The translations under genes were made by a program, and so were the position numbers. DNA of 16,799 nucleotides from JACVRW01 sp036519295. Lineage in GTDB: Bacteria; Actinomycetota; Thermoleophilia; Solirubrobacterales; Thermoleophilaceae. Within the stretch, counting starts at the first letter, position 1. Every line of letters begins with the position of its first letter. The stretch spans positions 1-16,799 of the forward strand of contig DATDLN010000166.1 of assembly GCA_036519295.1 (NCBI GenBank), written 5' to 3'. Under the pieces are notes generated by a model. The model was not told the DNA's origin and did no database searches. It saw only the letters and a list, made by a program, of their open reading frames with translations. Shown here piece by piece: positions 1 to 6,142 of the stretch.

Positions 1-107
1 CCGACCGGCAGTTGGCCGAGCGTCACCACCGCGATCAGGACCGCGATTGCGTCGAAGAAGGAGGCGTCGACGCCGACCGCGTGCAGCAGCATCCAGTTGC
101 GGAAGAT
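1..107 (-). pseudogene. Continuation of flippase-like gene beyond in-frame TAG
   Basis: Read on the minus strand in the same frame as the gene ending at 108, the sequence after the TAG (108-110) stays open to the window edge. It translates to IFRNWMLLHAVGVDAS followed by FFDAIAVLIAVVTLGQLPV. That is typical of the next transmembrane segment and loop of the lysylphosphatidylglycerol-synthase TM/flippase-like family (the RNWLLL-AVGVDAS type stretch, from memory). The gene therefore once ran through, and probably still continues outside the window. A single C-to-T change (CAG to TAG) would explain the stop. A sequencing error is the main alternative to a true nonsense mutation. Confidence 0.6.
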
Positions 108-836
108 CTATGAGAAGACGGCCACCAGCACGAAGCCGATCACGCGGCCTCCGTGGCCCAGGTTGTGCAGCACCGCCAGGCCTCTCCAGACGTCGCGGCC
201 CTTCCGCAGAGCGAGTTGCCGCAGGCCGGCGCTGAGCGCCCCGATCACGGCAAACGCGATGATCGGCAGCCACCACGGCAGCCCGAGCGGCGCCACCAGC
301 GTAAACGAAGCCAGTGCGGCCAGCATCGCCTCGACGGCGAGGATCGGAAACTCGGCGGTGATCAGCGTCGGCACCTGCGGGGTGACCTCTGGGGATGACC
401 GTCGCAGCGCCGCGATCGGCGCGGCCACTCCGAGCTGCCCGTTGATCACGCTGCCCAACACCTGCATGCTCGACGCGCGATCGAGAACGCGGCGGTCGAC
501 GTTCCCGCCGGCCGCGTCGATCGTCAGATGCCATGCCTCGCTACGCGCAACCAGCGCAACGATCTGCAGCAGCGCGGTCACGGCCAACACCCACGCTGCG
601 GCGGCGGACAGCGCCGCCGCGAACTCGTGGCGGCGCCCGGCAAGCACGAACAGCAGCACCGCCGCGCTGGCCAGCGAGCCGACCACGGCGATCGGCCCAC
701 GTCGGCGCCGACCAAAGCCGCGAATCTCCGCGCTCAGCTTGCCGAGACCACTCGCGCCACCGCGGTCCGCCCATGGACCTTTTGGCCCGCGAGCAGCCGC
801 CGGAAGCCCTGGCACGGCTCGTTGTCCCGCGGCCAC
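108..836 (-). CDS. Flippase-like (LPG synthase TM domain, UPF0104-type) membrane protein, truncated by TAG
   Basis: A 242-residue integral membrane protein. Hydrophobic segments lie near residues 48-66, 81-97, 123-143, 156-184 and 187-205, with a sixth beginning near 231 just before the stop. The SEAWHLTIDAAGG stretch (99-111), the polar loop after it and the spacing of the helices fit the lysylphosphatidylglycerol synthase TM-region family (PF03706), whose members move or modify lipid-linked molecules in the inner membrane. Full family members run to about 300 residues or more, so this product is short because of the TAG at 108-110. The start used is GTG at 836. No ATG lies in frame, and this GTG overlaps by one base the stop of a short upstream frame (836-946), so a frameshift near here is possible. 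The substrate cannot be told from the sequence. Confidence 0.6.
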   Translation of the reverse strand: MAAGQRAVPGLPAAARGPKGPWADRGGASGLGKLSAEIRGFGRRRRGPIAVVGSLASAAVLLFVLAGRRHEFAAALSAAAAWVLAVTALLQIVALVARSEAWHLTIDAAGGNVDRRVLDRASSMQVLGSVINGQLGVAAPIAALRRSSPEVTPQVPTLITAEFPILAVEAMLAALASFTLVAPLGLPWWLPIIAFAVIGALSAGLRQLALRKGRDVWRGLAVLHNLGHGGRVIGFVLVAVFS

Positions 837-946
837 TACCCCAGGCCTGGCGCGGCCTTCGCCGTCGCGAGCTCGGCCTCGGGGGTCGCTTCGTCACGAC
901 CCTCGAGCGGGTCGGACTCGCCTGTGGGGTGATCCGGATCAGCCAT
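836..946 (-). CDS. Short acidic reading frame directly upstream of the flippase, possibly its frameshifted N-terminus
   Basis: A 36-residue frame starting MADPDHPTGESDPLEGRDE and ending GLG at a TAG that shares its G with the GTG start of the flippase gene. The acidic, proline-rich composition and fairly high third-position GC look like coding sequence. Such hydrophilic tails often precede the first helix of membrane proteins in this group. It could be a short separate peptide, or the true N-terminus of the flippase shifted out of frame by an indel near 836. No clear ribosome binding site precedes the ATG. Not recognised as a known family. Confidence 0.25.
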   Translation of the reverse strand: MADPDHPTGESDPLEGRDEATPEAELATAKAAPGLG

Positions 947-1120
947 CGCGGCGAGGTTGGTGACCTGGTGGGCAACCCCGGTGGCCGCCGGCAGGGGCAG
1001 CTGCGGCGCGCCCCTCGGTGCCAACGGTGAGGAGGTCGCCAGGGGTCGTCCGCGGCTCGCGCTTCGCCTGCGTGCACCCCGCCGCTCTGTCTGTCGCGAT
1101 TGCCGGGGTTGGCGGGGCCA
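947..1120. other. Intergenic region, no supported feature
   Basis: About 170 bases between the short acidic frame and the end of the first DUF2294 gene. Open frames exist in several registers, but all are arginine- and proline-rich with no family resemblance, as expected of GC-rich non-coding DNA. No tRNA, clear hairpin with a T-run, or convincing promoter was seen. Confidence 0.4.
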
Positions 1121-1522
1121 CTACATGGCTCTCATTGGGGCGGGTGCGAGGTAGAAGATGAGGATGGCGAGGTCGGGGTCGTGGTGTTGAGCGGTGAGGT
1201 AGGCGCTGACCTGCCTTTCGGTGAGCTCTTCGACGATCGCGGTGGCTGCGGCGCGCAGCCCCTGATGCAGCACGCCACGTGTGTGCACGACGAGGTCTGC
1301 GTGGCCGGCGGCGGCGAGTTGTCTCTCGCCCGGGGTGAGGCAGTCGGCGAGCGTGATCACCACGAGGTCGGAGGAGATGCTGGTCTTTGCCTTCGTGGGA
1401 CCTCTGCCGGTGCGATTGCGCAGGAGGCCGACTACCCGGGTGCTGATCGCGCCTGCGGTGTCTCCGCCCGGGTCCTTCTCGGCGGGCCAGTCCGAACGCA
1501 AGGGGGCGCTACCGAGCGGCAT
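1121..1522 (-). CDS. DUF2294 / MpsC-like protein, paralogue 1
   Basis: A 133-residue soluble protein. The core reads ISTRVVGLLRN, GRGPTKAKTSISSDLVVITL, a CLTPGERQL turn, a helical middle and a closing DPDLAILIFYL strand. This follows the DUF2294 (PF10057, also called MpsC-like) plan: an N-terminal helix, G-[RK]-GP-x-x-[AT]-K-[ST], a hydrophobic strand, then H-x-DPD-hydrophobic at the C-terminus. The family has been linked by name to a Na+-dependent membrane-potential system, but its biochemical role is not settled. The ATG at 1522 is chosen because a GAGG-type ribosome site lies just upstream and the conserved domain begins soon after; the frame is open upstream to 1636. It is the most divergent of the three copies here and lacks the EYYG motif, reading RNRTG instead. 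Confidence 0.75.
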   Translation of the reverse strand: MPLGSAPLRSDWPAEKDPGGDTAGAISTRVVGLLRNRTGRGPTKAKTSISSDLVVITLADCLTPGERQLAAAGHADLVVHTRGVLHQGLRAAATAIVEELTERQVSAYLTAQHHDPDLAILIFYLAPAPMRAM

Positions 1523-1718
1523 CGCCTCGGGCCTCAGGTCGCCGCCGATATCGGCACCCCGACGACCGGGGCTGGCACTATTCGAGCCTCGCGCCGGGCG
1601 AGCGAGACGGTTATCGGGAGAGGTTCGGGGAGGCAAGGCGGCGCCTTTCGGTCGCGGGACGATGCGATTCGAAAGTCAGCCGGTGCTGCCCCAACCAAAT
1701 GGCTGGAACCCCTCCTTA

Positions 1719-1757
1719 CTGCCCTTCGGGCAGACAGTGATACCACCCTGTCTACCC
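1719..1757 (-). terminator. Two overlapping, mutually exclusive hairpins downstream of DUF2294 paralogue 2
   Basis: On the minus strand GGGTAGACAG (1757-1748) can pair with CTGTCTGCCC (1737-1728) around a 10-base loop, with one G-U pair. The CTGCCC end of that stem (1733-1728) can instead pair with GGGCAG (1724-1719) around a three-base GAA loop. Only one can form at a time. They begin 12 bases after the stop of paralogue 2 and lie about 200 bases before the start of paralogue 1. They could form a terminator for the first gene or a switch in the leader of the second. No T-run follows. Confidence 0.35.
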
Positions 1758-1768
1758 AGGCGTCAACC

Positions 1769-2137
1769 CTAGGCTGCGGGCTCGAGCAAGAAGAGCTCGA
1801 GCTCCAGGTCCGGCCCGACGTGGTGGGTCGAAATGAACCGCGCAACCCGCCTCGCAGTGATCCGCTCGACCTCGTCGATGAAGCGTCGTTCCATCGCCTG
1901 CTGAAACTCGCTCCGGGTCTCATGCACCACCGCTTCGCGCTGGAGCTCGATCATCGTCTTCTCGACGTCGGTGTACATATCGCCGAATAGGCAGGCAAGC
2001 ATGTCGTCGCCCATCATCTGCGTACGTGCGGAGGCAGGTCTGCGGCCGTGGTAGCGCTCGTGAAGCGCCACCAGTGCGTCGGTCACCGCTTCCAGCATCT
2101 CGTCCCCTACGGGGGGTCCATCTACGAGGTCCGCCAT
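1769..2137 (-). CDS. DUF2294 / MpsC-like protein, paralogue 2
   Basis: A 122-residue protein with the family layout: VTDALVALHERYHGRRP, a MGDDMLACLFGDMYTDVEKT strand-turn-helix, EFQQAMERRFIDEVERIT, then RRVARFISTHHVGPDLELELFLLEP. The match to paralogue 3 is clear by eye (ALVALHERYHGR against GIVALLKEYYGR; FQQAMERRF against FQDVMRERF). The start at ATG 2137 is favoured by a GAGAGG site about nine bases upstream and by the usual short N-terminal tail of the family. It is transcribed away from paralogue 3, so the two probably share the 104-base control region between them. Function is not established; a cytoplasmic location is expected because there is no signal or membrane segment. Confidence 0.8.
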   Translation of the reverse strand: MADLVDGPPVGDEMLEAVTDALVALHERYHGRRPASARTQMMGDDMLACLFGDMYTDVEKTMIELQREAVVHETRSEFQQAMERRFIDEVERITARRVARFISTHHVGPDLELELFLLEPAA

Positions 2138-2241
2138 CGCGAACCGCCTCTCGACCGTCCTCAGCAGAAGACCGCACGAAAGGCAGAGGACAGCAAAGGA
2201 CCCGCCGGGCGGTGGTGATTCACAGGGTAGCGCGGGGGTAC

Positions 2242-2655
2242 ATGACGACCATGGAGGACTCGCTGCGCGCCACTGCTCACGGCCGTGCAAGTCAAGCCCT
2301 AGCCGATTCGAGCGGGGATACCCGCACCGCCATCTCTGACGGGATCGTGGCTCTGCTCAAGGAGTACTACGGGCGCGGCCCCGACAGAACCAAGACCTAC
2401 GTAAACGGCGATCTGGTCGTATGCCTGCTGCGGGGCGGTTTCACCCGCGTCGAGCAGACCCTGCGCGAGGGTGGCCACGGCGACGACGTGATCCGCCAGC
2501 GAATGGCCTTCCAGGACGTCATGCGAGAGCGCTTCACGCGCGTCGTCGAAGACGCCACCGGCCGCAAGGTGATCGGGTTCATGTCCGGCAATCAACAGGA
2601 CCCCGACATGATCTGCGAAGTCTTCGTCCTCGCACAAAACACCCTCCTCGACTGA
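2242..2655 (+). CDS. DUF2294 / MpsC-like protein, paralogue 3
   Basis: A 137-residue protein and the best match of the three to the DUF2294/MpsC-like consensus: TAISDGIVALLKEYYGRGP, RTKTYVNGDLVVCLLRGGFT, VEQTLREGG, AFQDVMRERFTRVVEDATGRKV and DPDMICEVFVL. The ATG at 2242 follows a GGGGGT stretch at ribosome-site distance; a second ATG at 2251 is possible. The N-terminal 25 residues (TTMEDSLRATAHGRASQ) are a variable tail before the domain. It is divergent from paralogue 2. No catalytic residues are known for the family, and nothing in the sequence gives a specific partner. The tocopherol-type cluster begins 115 bases downstream on the same strand, so read-through is possible. Confidence 0.85.
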   Translation: MTTMEDSLRATAHGRASQALADSSGDTRTAISDGIVALLKEYYGRGPDRTKTYVNGDLVVCLLRGGFTRVEQTLREGGHGDDVIRQRMAFQDVMRERFTRVVEDATGRKVIGFMSGNQQDPDMICEVFVLAQNTLLD

Positions 2656-2770
2656 CGTCGGTCGCCGCGCAAGGTCAGATACGCCCGGAGCGTCTGTCGA
2701 CCCGAGCGCGAGAGCCAAGATCCGGAAACCCGCTGCGGCCAGCTGTCGCCGACATGCTAGGTAGGGGCTG

Positions 2771-3769
2771 GTGTTCCGTGGGCCGCTGAACTCGTATCGC
2801 CGCACCGGGGCGGACCCCCCGTTCAGCGATCCGGCACGAGCGCACGGCACGGCGATGGAGGGCTATTACTGGCGTGTCGTCGACGTCAAGACCGGATCCG
2901 TGATTGTGTTGCTCTGCGGTATTTGCCGGGAAGCAGGTGGTTCCTGGGCTGCCGTGGCTCTGGCGGCCCACCCTGGCGGCTTCGTGCGCCACGCGGTGGT
3001 GGCGCCGGCAGCTGCCGAGGCGAGCTCCTTTGGCGCTCGGGCCGCGGGCATCTTGCGCGGATCGGCCGACGGCCTGAGCATCCGTCTCGGCGAGGACGCC
3101 TGGGTCGAGCTGCGGTTCCGATCCGCGCTTCTGTGGCCGGGTCGGGTCTTCGGCGCGCTCGGCCCAGCCCACCTCCTGCCCGGCCTCCCGCAGTACTGGC
3201 ATCCGGTGGTGCTCGCCGCCAGGGCGGACGGCGAGGCGTCCCTCGGAGGGGTACGCCTGCGTTTGGACGGCGCGACGGCGTATGCCGAGAAGAACTGGGG
3301 CCCGGGCTTTGCAGGGCATTGGTGGTGGGGTCACGCCGACGCCTTTCCAGGCGGCGACGCGACGGTGGCGTTCGCCGGCGGGCGCGTCGGCCTCGCGGGG
3401 CGGGTATTCTCGCCAACCGCAGTGGTCGTGCGTCTCGGTCGCCGAGTTCTGCGCTTCGCGCCGCCCCTTGCGAGTGCACGTGCGGCAGTCACGCCTGGCG
3501 GCTGGCGGATCCGGGCGCGGTCGGCGCGCCACGCCGTCGAGATCGAGGGCGAACCCTCTGACAACGCGCCGCACCTCCTTCCGGTGCCTGACGTGGCAGC
3601 TCGGCGCGTGAACATGCGTTCCAGGCAGTACCTGGCAGGAATCGTGCGTCTACGCCTGCGTCGCGGTCGCCGCACGCTGTTCGAAGGTGACTCGCCGCTC
3701 GCCGGGTTGGAGATAGGCGCCCCCGCGCGCGTGGTCAGCGCCTCTCCGCGCAGCGGACCGCGAGCGTGA
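2771..3769 (+). CDS. Tocopherol cyclase family protein (VTE1/slr1737-like)
   Basis: A 332-residue protein. Tocopherol cyclase closes the chromanol ring of prenylated methylquinols (DMPBQ or MPBQ in phototrophs). Family marks seen are SYRRTGADPPF and MEGYYWRV near residues 8-35 (compare the EGWYxK start of the family), LPQYWHPVV (139-147, like the ECYHxV segment), and above all YAEKNWGPGF followed by HWWWGHADAF (171-192), matching the AEKNWGxxFPxxWxWxQxNxF signature. Here QxN is replaced by HAD, so substrate or activity may differ. Length fits the family (roughly 330-380). The GTG start at 2771 has AGGGG upstream and keeps the whole N-terminal motif; an ATG at 2855 would cut it. It has no signal peptide. 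The last 35 bases overlap tail to tail with the antisense gene ending at 3735. Confidence 0.8.
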   Translation: MFRGPLNSYRRTGADPPFSDPARAHGTAMEGYYWRVVDVKTGSVIVLLCGICREAGGSWAAVALAAHPGGFVRHAVVAPAAAEASSFGARAAGILRGSADGLSIRLGEDAWVELRFRSALLWPGRVFGALGPAHLLPGLPQYWHPVVLAARADGEASLGGVRLRLDGATAYAEKNWGPGFAGHWWWGHADAFPGGDATVAFAGGRVGLAGRVFSPTAVVVRLGRRVLRFAPPLASARAAVTPGGWRIRARSARHAVEIEGEPSDNAPHLLPVPDVAARRVNMRSRQYLAGIVRLRLRRGRRTLFEGDSPLAGLEIGAPARVVSASPRSGPRA

Positions 3770-4271
3770 GACCCTCCGCGCCGATCAGGTGGTCGAAGGG
3801 ACCCACGACCATCCAGAGCGCCCGCAGGCGTCGCGCTGCGATCCGATCCACCGCTTTCACTCGCGCCTCCGACACGACCTCTGCTTGCCCATTCCTGAGC
3901 GTTTGCGCCCAGTGCGCGAGCAGCACGCGCACCGTGCCCGGCTGCTCCCAGTCGCGGAAGTCGGCCGCCTCCTCCAGGCGCGGATAGTCACGAGCGAGTG
4001 TCCAGATCCGCCCGCACAAGCCGGACACGAGCAAATGCTCTCCCTCCTCGAGGACCGTGAACGGGTAGCTGCGCAATATATGTTCGAAAGTGGAATCGGC
4101 ACCGGTGCCCGGGATTCGCCAGCGCACGAGATGCCCGAGCGTCCGGGTGTCGGCAAGCCTGACGGCGCGTGCACAGGTCCACAGCCGGTCCGGCGTGGCG
4201 GCGGCAGCTCGCCGGTGGTGGGTACGAATGGTCGCGTCGGGTAGCCAGGCGTCGAGAAGGTTGGAGTTCAT
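3735..4271 (-). CDS. SRPBCC-like (DUF2867-type) hypothetical protein
   Basis: A 178-residue protein placed antisense inside the tocopherol-type cluster. The N-terminus LLDAWLPDATIRTHHRRAAAATPDRLW, the central FTVLEEGEHLLVSGLCGRIW and the C-terminal LWMVVGPFDHLIGAEGLTLAVRCAERR resemble small START/SRPBCC-like proteins (DUF2867-type). In those, a lone helix near the end reads YWxxIRPFSxLIRxxxLxxIKRxAE. Such folds bind hydrophobic ligands, but no ligand can be named. The start at ATG 4271 matches the family's beginning; an ATG at 4295 would add eight residues and overlap the methyltransferase gene. Its start lies six bases from the divergent methyltransferase start, and its end overlaps the cyclase by 35 bases. 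A role in handling the lipid product is only a guess from position. Confidence 0.6.
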   Translation of the reverse strand: MNSNLLDAWLPDATIRTHHRRAAAATPDRLWTCARAVRLADTRTLGHLVRWRIPGTGADSTFEHILRSYPFTVLEEGEHLLVSGLCGRIWTLARDYPRLEEAADFRDWEQPGTVRVLLAHWAQTLRNGQAEVVSEARVKAVDRIAARRLRALWMVVGPFDHLIGAEGLTLAVRCAERR

Positions 4272-4277
4272 CGAGCG

Positions 4278-5096
4278 ATGAGGTTCGTCCAGCACAAAAG
4301 GGAGGCCTACTGGTTCTATCGCGTGCTGTCACCGCTGTACGACCGCTGGATCAACCCGCTCTTCTGGACGCCGGCGATGCGTTCGGCCGCCCTCGACCTC
4401 GCGCGGCTGGACGACCGCGGGTTGCGCACACTCGACGTCGGCGCGGGCACTGGGTTCTCCAGTGAGGGCATCGTCGAGCACGTCGAACCGGCCTCGGTGA
4501 CGCTGCTCGACCAGAGTCCGGACCAGCTCCGCCGTGCCGCCCGGAAGCCGGGCCTGGCCGCCTGCAGGGTGGTGCTGGGCGACGCCGAGCGGCTGCCATT
4601 CGAAGCGGAGGCGTTCGACCGGTACGTCTCGTGCGGCAGCATCGAGTACTGGCCCGACCCCCAGCGCGCGATCGGCGAGGCCTATCGGGTGCTGCGGCGG
4701 GGTGGCATTGCGCTGGTGGTGGGGCCGCTCCCACCGGGAGGGCGTCTCGCCCGACGGCTTGCCGAGGCCTGGATGCTCTTCCCGACGAAGGCCCAGTACA
4801 CGGACTGGTTCATGCAGGCCGGGTTCCGAGCCCTTGAGACGGCCTACGTGGATGCTCCGTGGCAACGGGACGGTGGGGCGCCCTACGGGCTGGCGATCGC
4901 GGGTCGCAAGCCCTCGTCGGGAGGGGCCGCCCCTGTCCAACAGCCGCCGGCCGAGGACCTTCGCGAACCCATGACAGTAGGCCGACGCGCGCGCTTCGTC
5001 GTACGCGTCGTTCTCGGCTCGCTCGCCGGCGCGGCATTCGTTCCGATCGGTGTGGCGCTCAATTTGCGTGCGCGGCTTGCCCGCCGGAGGACCTGA
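4278..5096 (+). CDS. MPBQ/MSBQ-type methyltransferase, plant VTE3-like
   Basis: A 272-residue SAM-dependent methyltransferase. In plants this enzyme methylates 2-methyl-6-phytyl (or solanesyl) benzoquinol, a step in tocopherol and plastoquinone synthesis. Seen here: QHKREAYWFYRVLSPLYDRW (5-24), the SAM motif LDVGAGTGFSS (52-62), LLDQSPDQL (76-84), GDAERLPF (101-108), GSIEYWPDPQRAI (120-132), EAYRVLRRGG, and AWMLFP (164-169). These blocks match the remembered Arabidopsis VTE3 sequence closely and in order. A C-terminal hydrophobic helix (about 240-262) matches the membrane anchor of VTE3. ATG 4278 has GGAG about 11 bases upstream. Its stop is followed after one base by the GTG of the prenyltransferase, so the two are co-translated. 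Prenyl substrate is uncertain. Confidence 0.88.
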   Translation: MRFVQHKREAYWFYRVLSPLYDRWINPLFWTPAMRSAALDLARLDDRGLRTLDVGAGTGFSSEGIVEHVEPASVTLLDQSPDQLRRAARKPGLAACRVVLGDAERLPFEAEAFDRYVSCGSIEYWPDPQRAIGEAYRVLRRGGIALVVGPLPPGGRLARRLAEAWMLFPTKAQYTDWFMQAGFRALETAYVDAPWQRDGGAPYGLAIAGRKPSSGGAAPVQQPPAEDLREPMTVGRRARFVVRVVLGSLAGAAFVPIGVALNLRARLARRRT

Positions 5097-5097
5097 C

Positions 5098-6057
5098 GTG
5101 GGCGCCGCCGCCCGTAGTTTCGCCGTGCGCGCCGCCCGCCCACCCCTGGCCGCCGCGTCCGTGCTGTGGCGCTTCTCACGCCCGCACACGCTGGTCGGCA
5201 CGACGGTGAGCATCCTGGGCATCTATGCGATAGCGGCCGCAGAGCTGCCCGCGGTCGCCCTCGGCGACGGGCTTGTCGACCTCGCGCTCACGCTGCTCGC
5301 CGGCGCGCTGGTCAACGTCTACATCGTCGGCCTCAACCAGATCGAAGACGTCGACATCGACCGAATCAACAAACCGCACCTCCCGATCGCTGCCGGCGAT
5401 CTGAGCCTCCGGGAGGCCCGTCGAATCGTCGCGGTCAGCGGGGTGCTCGTGGTCGTCCTCGCCTGGACGCAGGGCTGGGTAGAGCTCTTGGCGGTCGGTG
5501 TCGCCATGGCGATCGGCACGGCCTACTCTTCGCCGCCGCTGCGCCTCAAGCGCTTCCCCGCAGTTGCCGCCGCGAGCATTTCCATCGTGCGCGCCGTGGT
5601 TGTGAACGTCGGCGTATACGAGCACTTCGCCGCCTCGCTCGGTGGTCGCCCGGAACTGAGCGCCGTTCCGCCCCCCATCATCGCCCTGACGTTGTTCGTG
5701 CTGCCGTTCTCGTTCGCGATCGCCGTACTCAAGGACATGCCCGACGCGGAGGGCGACCGGCGCTTCCACATCGCAACCTTCACCGTTCGACTCGGTGCCC
5801 GGAGTGCCCTATGGATGGGGCTCGCGGCCCTCACTGCGGGATACCTCGGCATGGCGGTGCTGGCTCCCCTCGCGCTGCCCACTGCCCAGCCATGGGTGCT
5901 CTCCGGCGGCCATCTGGTGGCGCTCGCGTTCCTGTGGCGCTGGGCGCTCGGAACCGAGCTGAGCGACCAGGACGCCCTCACGCGCTTCTACATGCGCGTC
6001 TGGGTCCTCTTCTTCCTCGAGTACGCGTTGGTGCCCGCCGCGGTTCTGGCCGGCTAG
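5098..6057 (+). CDS. Homogentisate phytyl/prenyltransferase, UbiA family (VTE2/slr1736-like)
   Basis: A 319-residue polytopic membrane enzyme that would join a prenyl diphosphate to homogentisate with loss of CO2, the committed step of tocopherol synthesis. The sequence follows Synechocystis HPT (slr1736, from memory) almost throughout: WRFSRPHTLVGTT (24-36), NVYIVGLNQIEDVDIDRINK (73-92, carrying the first Asp motif NQxxDxxxD), LPIAAGDLS, IGTAYSSPPLRLKRF (139-153), and KDMPDAEGD (212-220, the second Asp motif). It ends in FFLEYALVP. About eight or nine hydrophobic helices are visible. The GTG start at 5098 has a perfect GGAGG seven bases away and keeps the gene one base after the methyltransferase stop; an in-frame start at 5050 would overlap that gene. 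Phytyl, geranylgeranyl and longer prenyl donors cannot be told apart by eye. Confidence 0.88.
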   Translation: MGAAARSFAVRAARPPLAAASVLWRFSRPHTLVGTTVSILGIYAIAAAELPAVALGDGLVDLALTLLAGALVNVYIVGLNQIEDVDIDRINKPHLPIAAGDLSLREARRIVAVSGVLVVVLAWTQGWVELLAVGVAMAIGTAYSSPPLRLKRFPAVAAASISIVRAVVVNVGVYEHFAASLGGRPELSAVPPPIIALTLFVLPFSFAIAVLKDMPDAEGDRRFHIATFTVRLGARSALWMGLAALTAGYLGMAVLAPLALPTAQPWVLSGGHLVALAFLWRWALGTELSDQDALTRFYMRVWVLFFLEYALVPAAVLAG

Positions 6058-6103
6058 CGCCAGAAGCGCAGCGCGGAGGCGGCCAAAGCCGACAAGCCGG
6101 GCG

Positions 6104-6131
6104 GCCGGCCGGCGCTTGTAGGCCGGCCGGC
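6104..6131. terminator. GC-rich hairpin between converging genes
   Basis: GCCGGCCGGC at 6104-6113 and again at 6122-6131 are self-complementary copies that form a 10-bp stem around an 8-base loop. They sit inside a 13-base direct repeat GGCCGGCCGGCGC (6103-6115 and 6121-6133). The site lies between the end of the prenyltransferase (6057) and the end of the DUF3618 gene (6143) on the opposite strand, so a two-way terminator is likely. There is no T-run on either strand. Confidence 0.5.
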
Positions 6132-6142
6132 GCGCTCTGAGG

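Noticed and set aside
97..963. Long plus-strand frame of 288 codons
   Set aside because: It lies opposite the flippase-like gene, is Ser/Arg/Pro/Thr-rich and has no family motifs; it is the usual shadow of a GC-rich gene.
1728..1757. AGACAG and CTGTCT halves near 1.7 kb as a fourth TetR operator
   Set aside because: The halves are ten bases apart instead of two or so, so the geometry differs from the other three sites; better explained as an RNA stem.
2675..3574. Minus-strand 299-codon frame opposite the cyclase
   Set aside because: No domain resemblance, whereas the plus frame has the AEKNWG signature and a ribosome site.
4329..5222. Minus-strand 297-codon frame opposite the methyltransferase
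   Set aside because: The plus strand holds an unmistakable methyltransferase; the minus frame is a shadow.
5166..6140. Plus-strand 324-codon frame overlapping the prenyltransferase
   Set aside because: Very Arg-rich, no membrane helices; the overlapping frame carries both Asp motifs of UbiA proteins.
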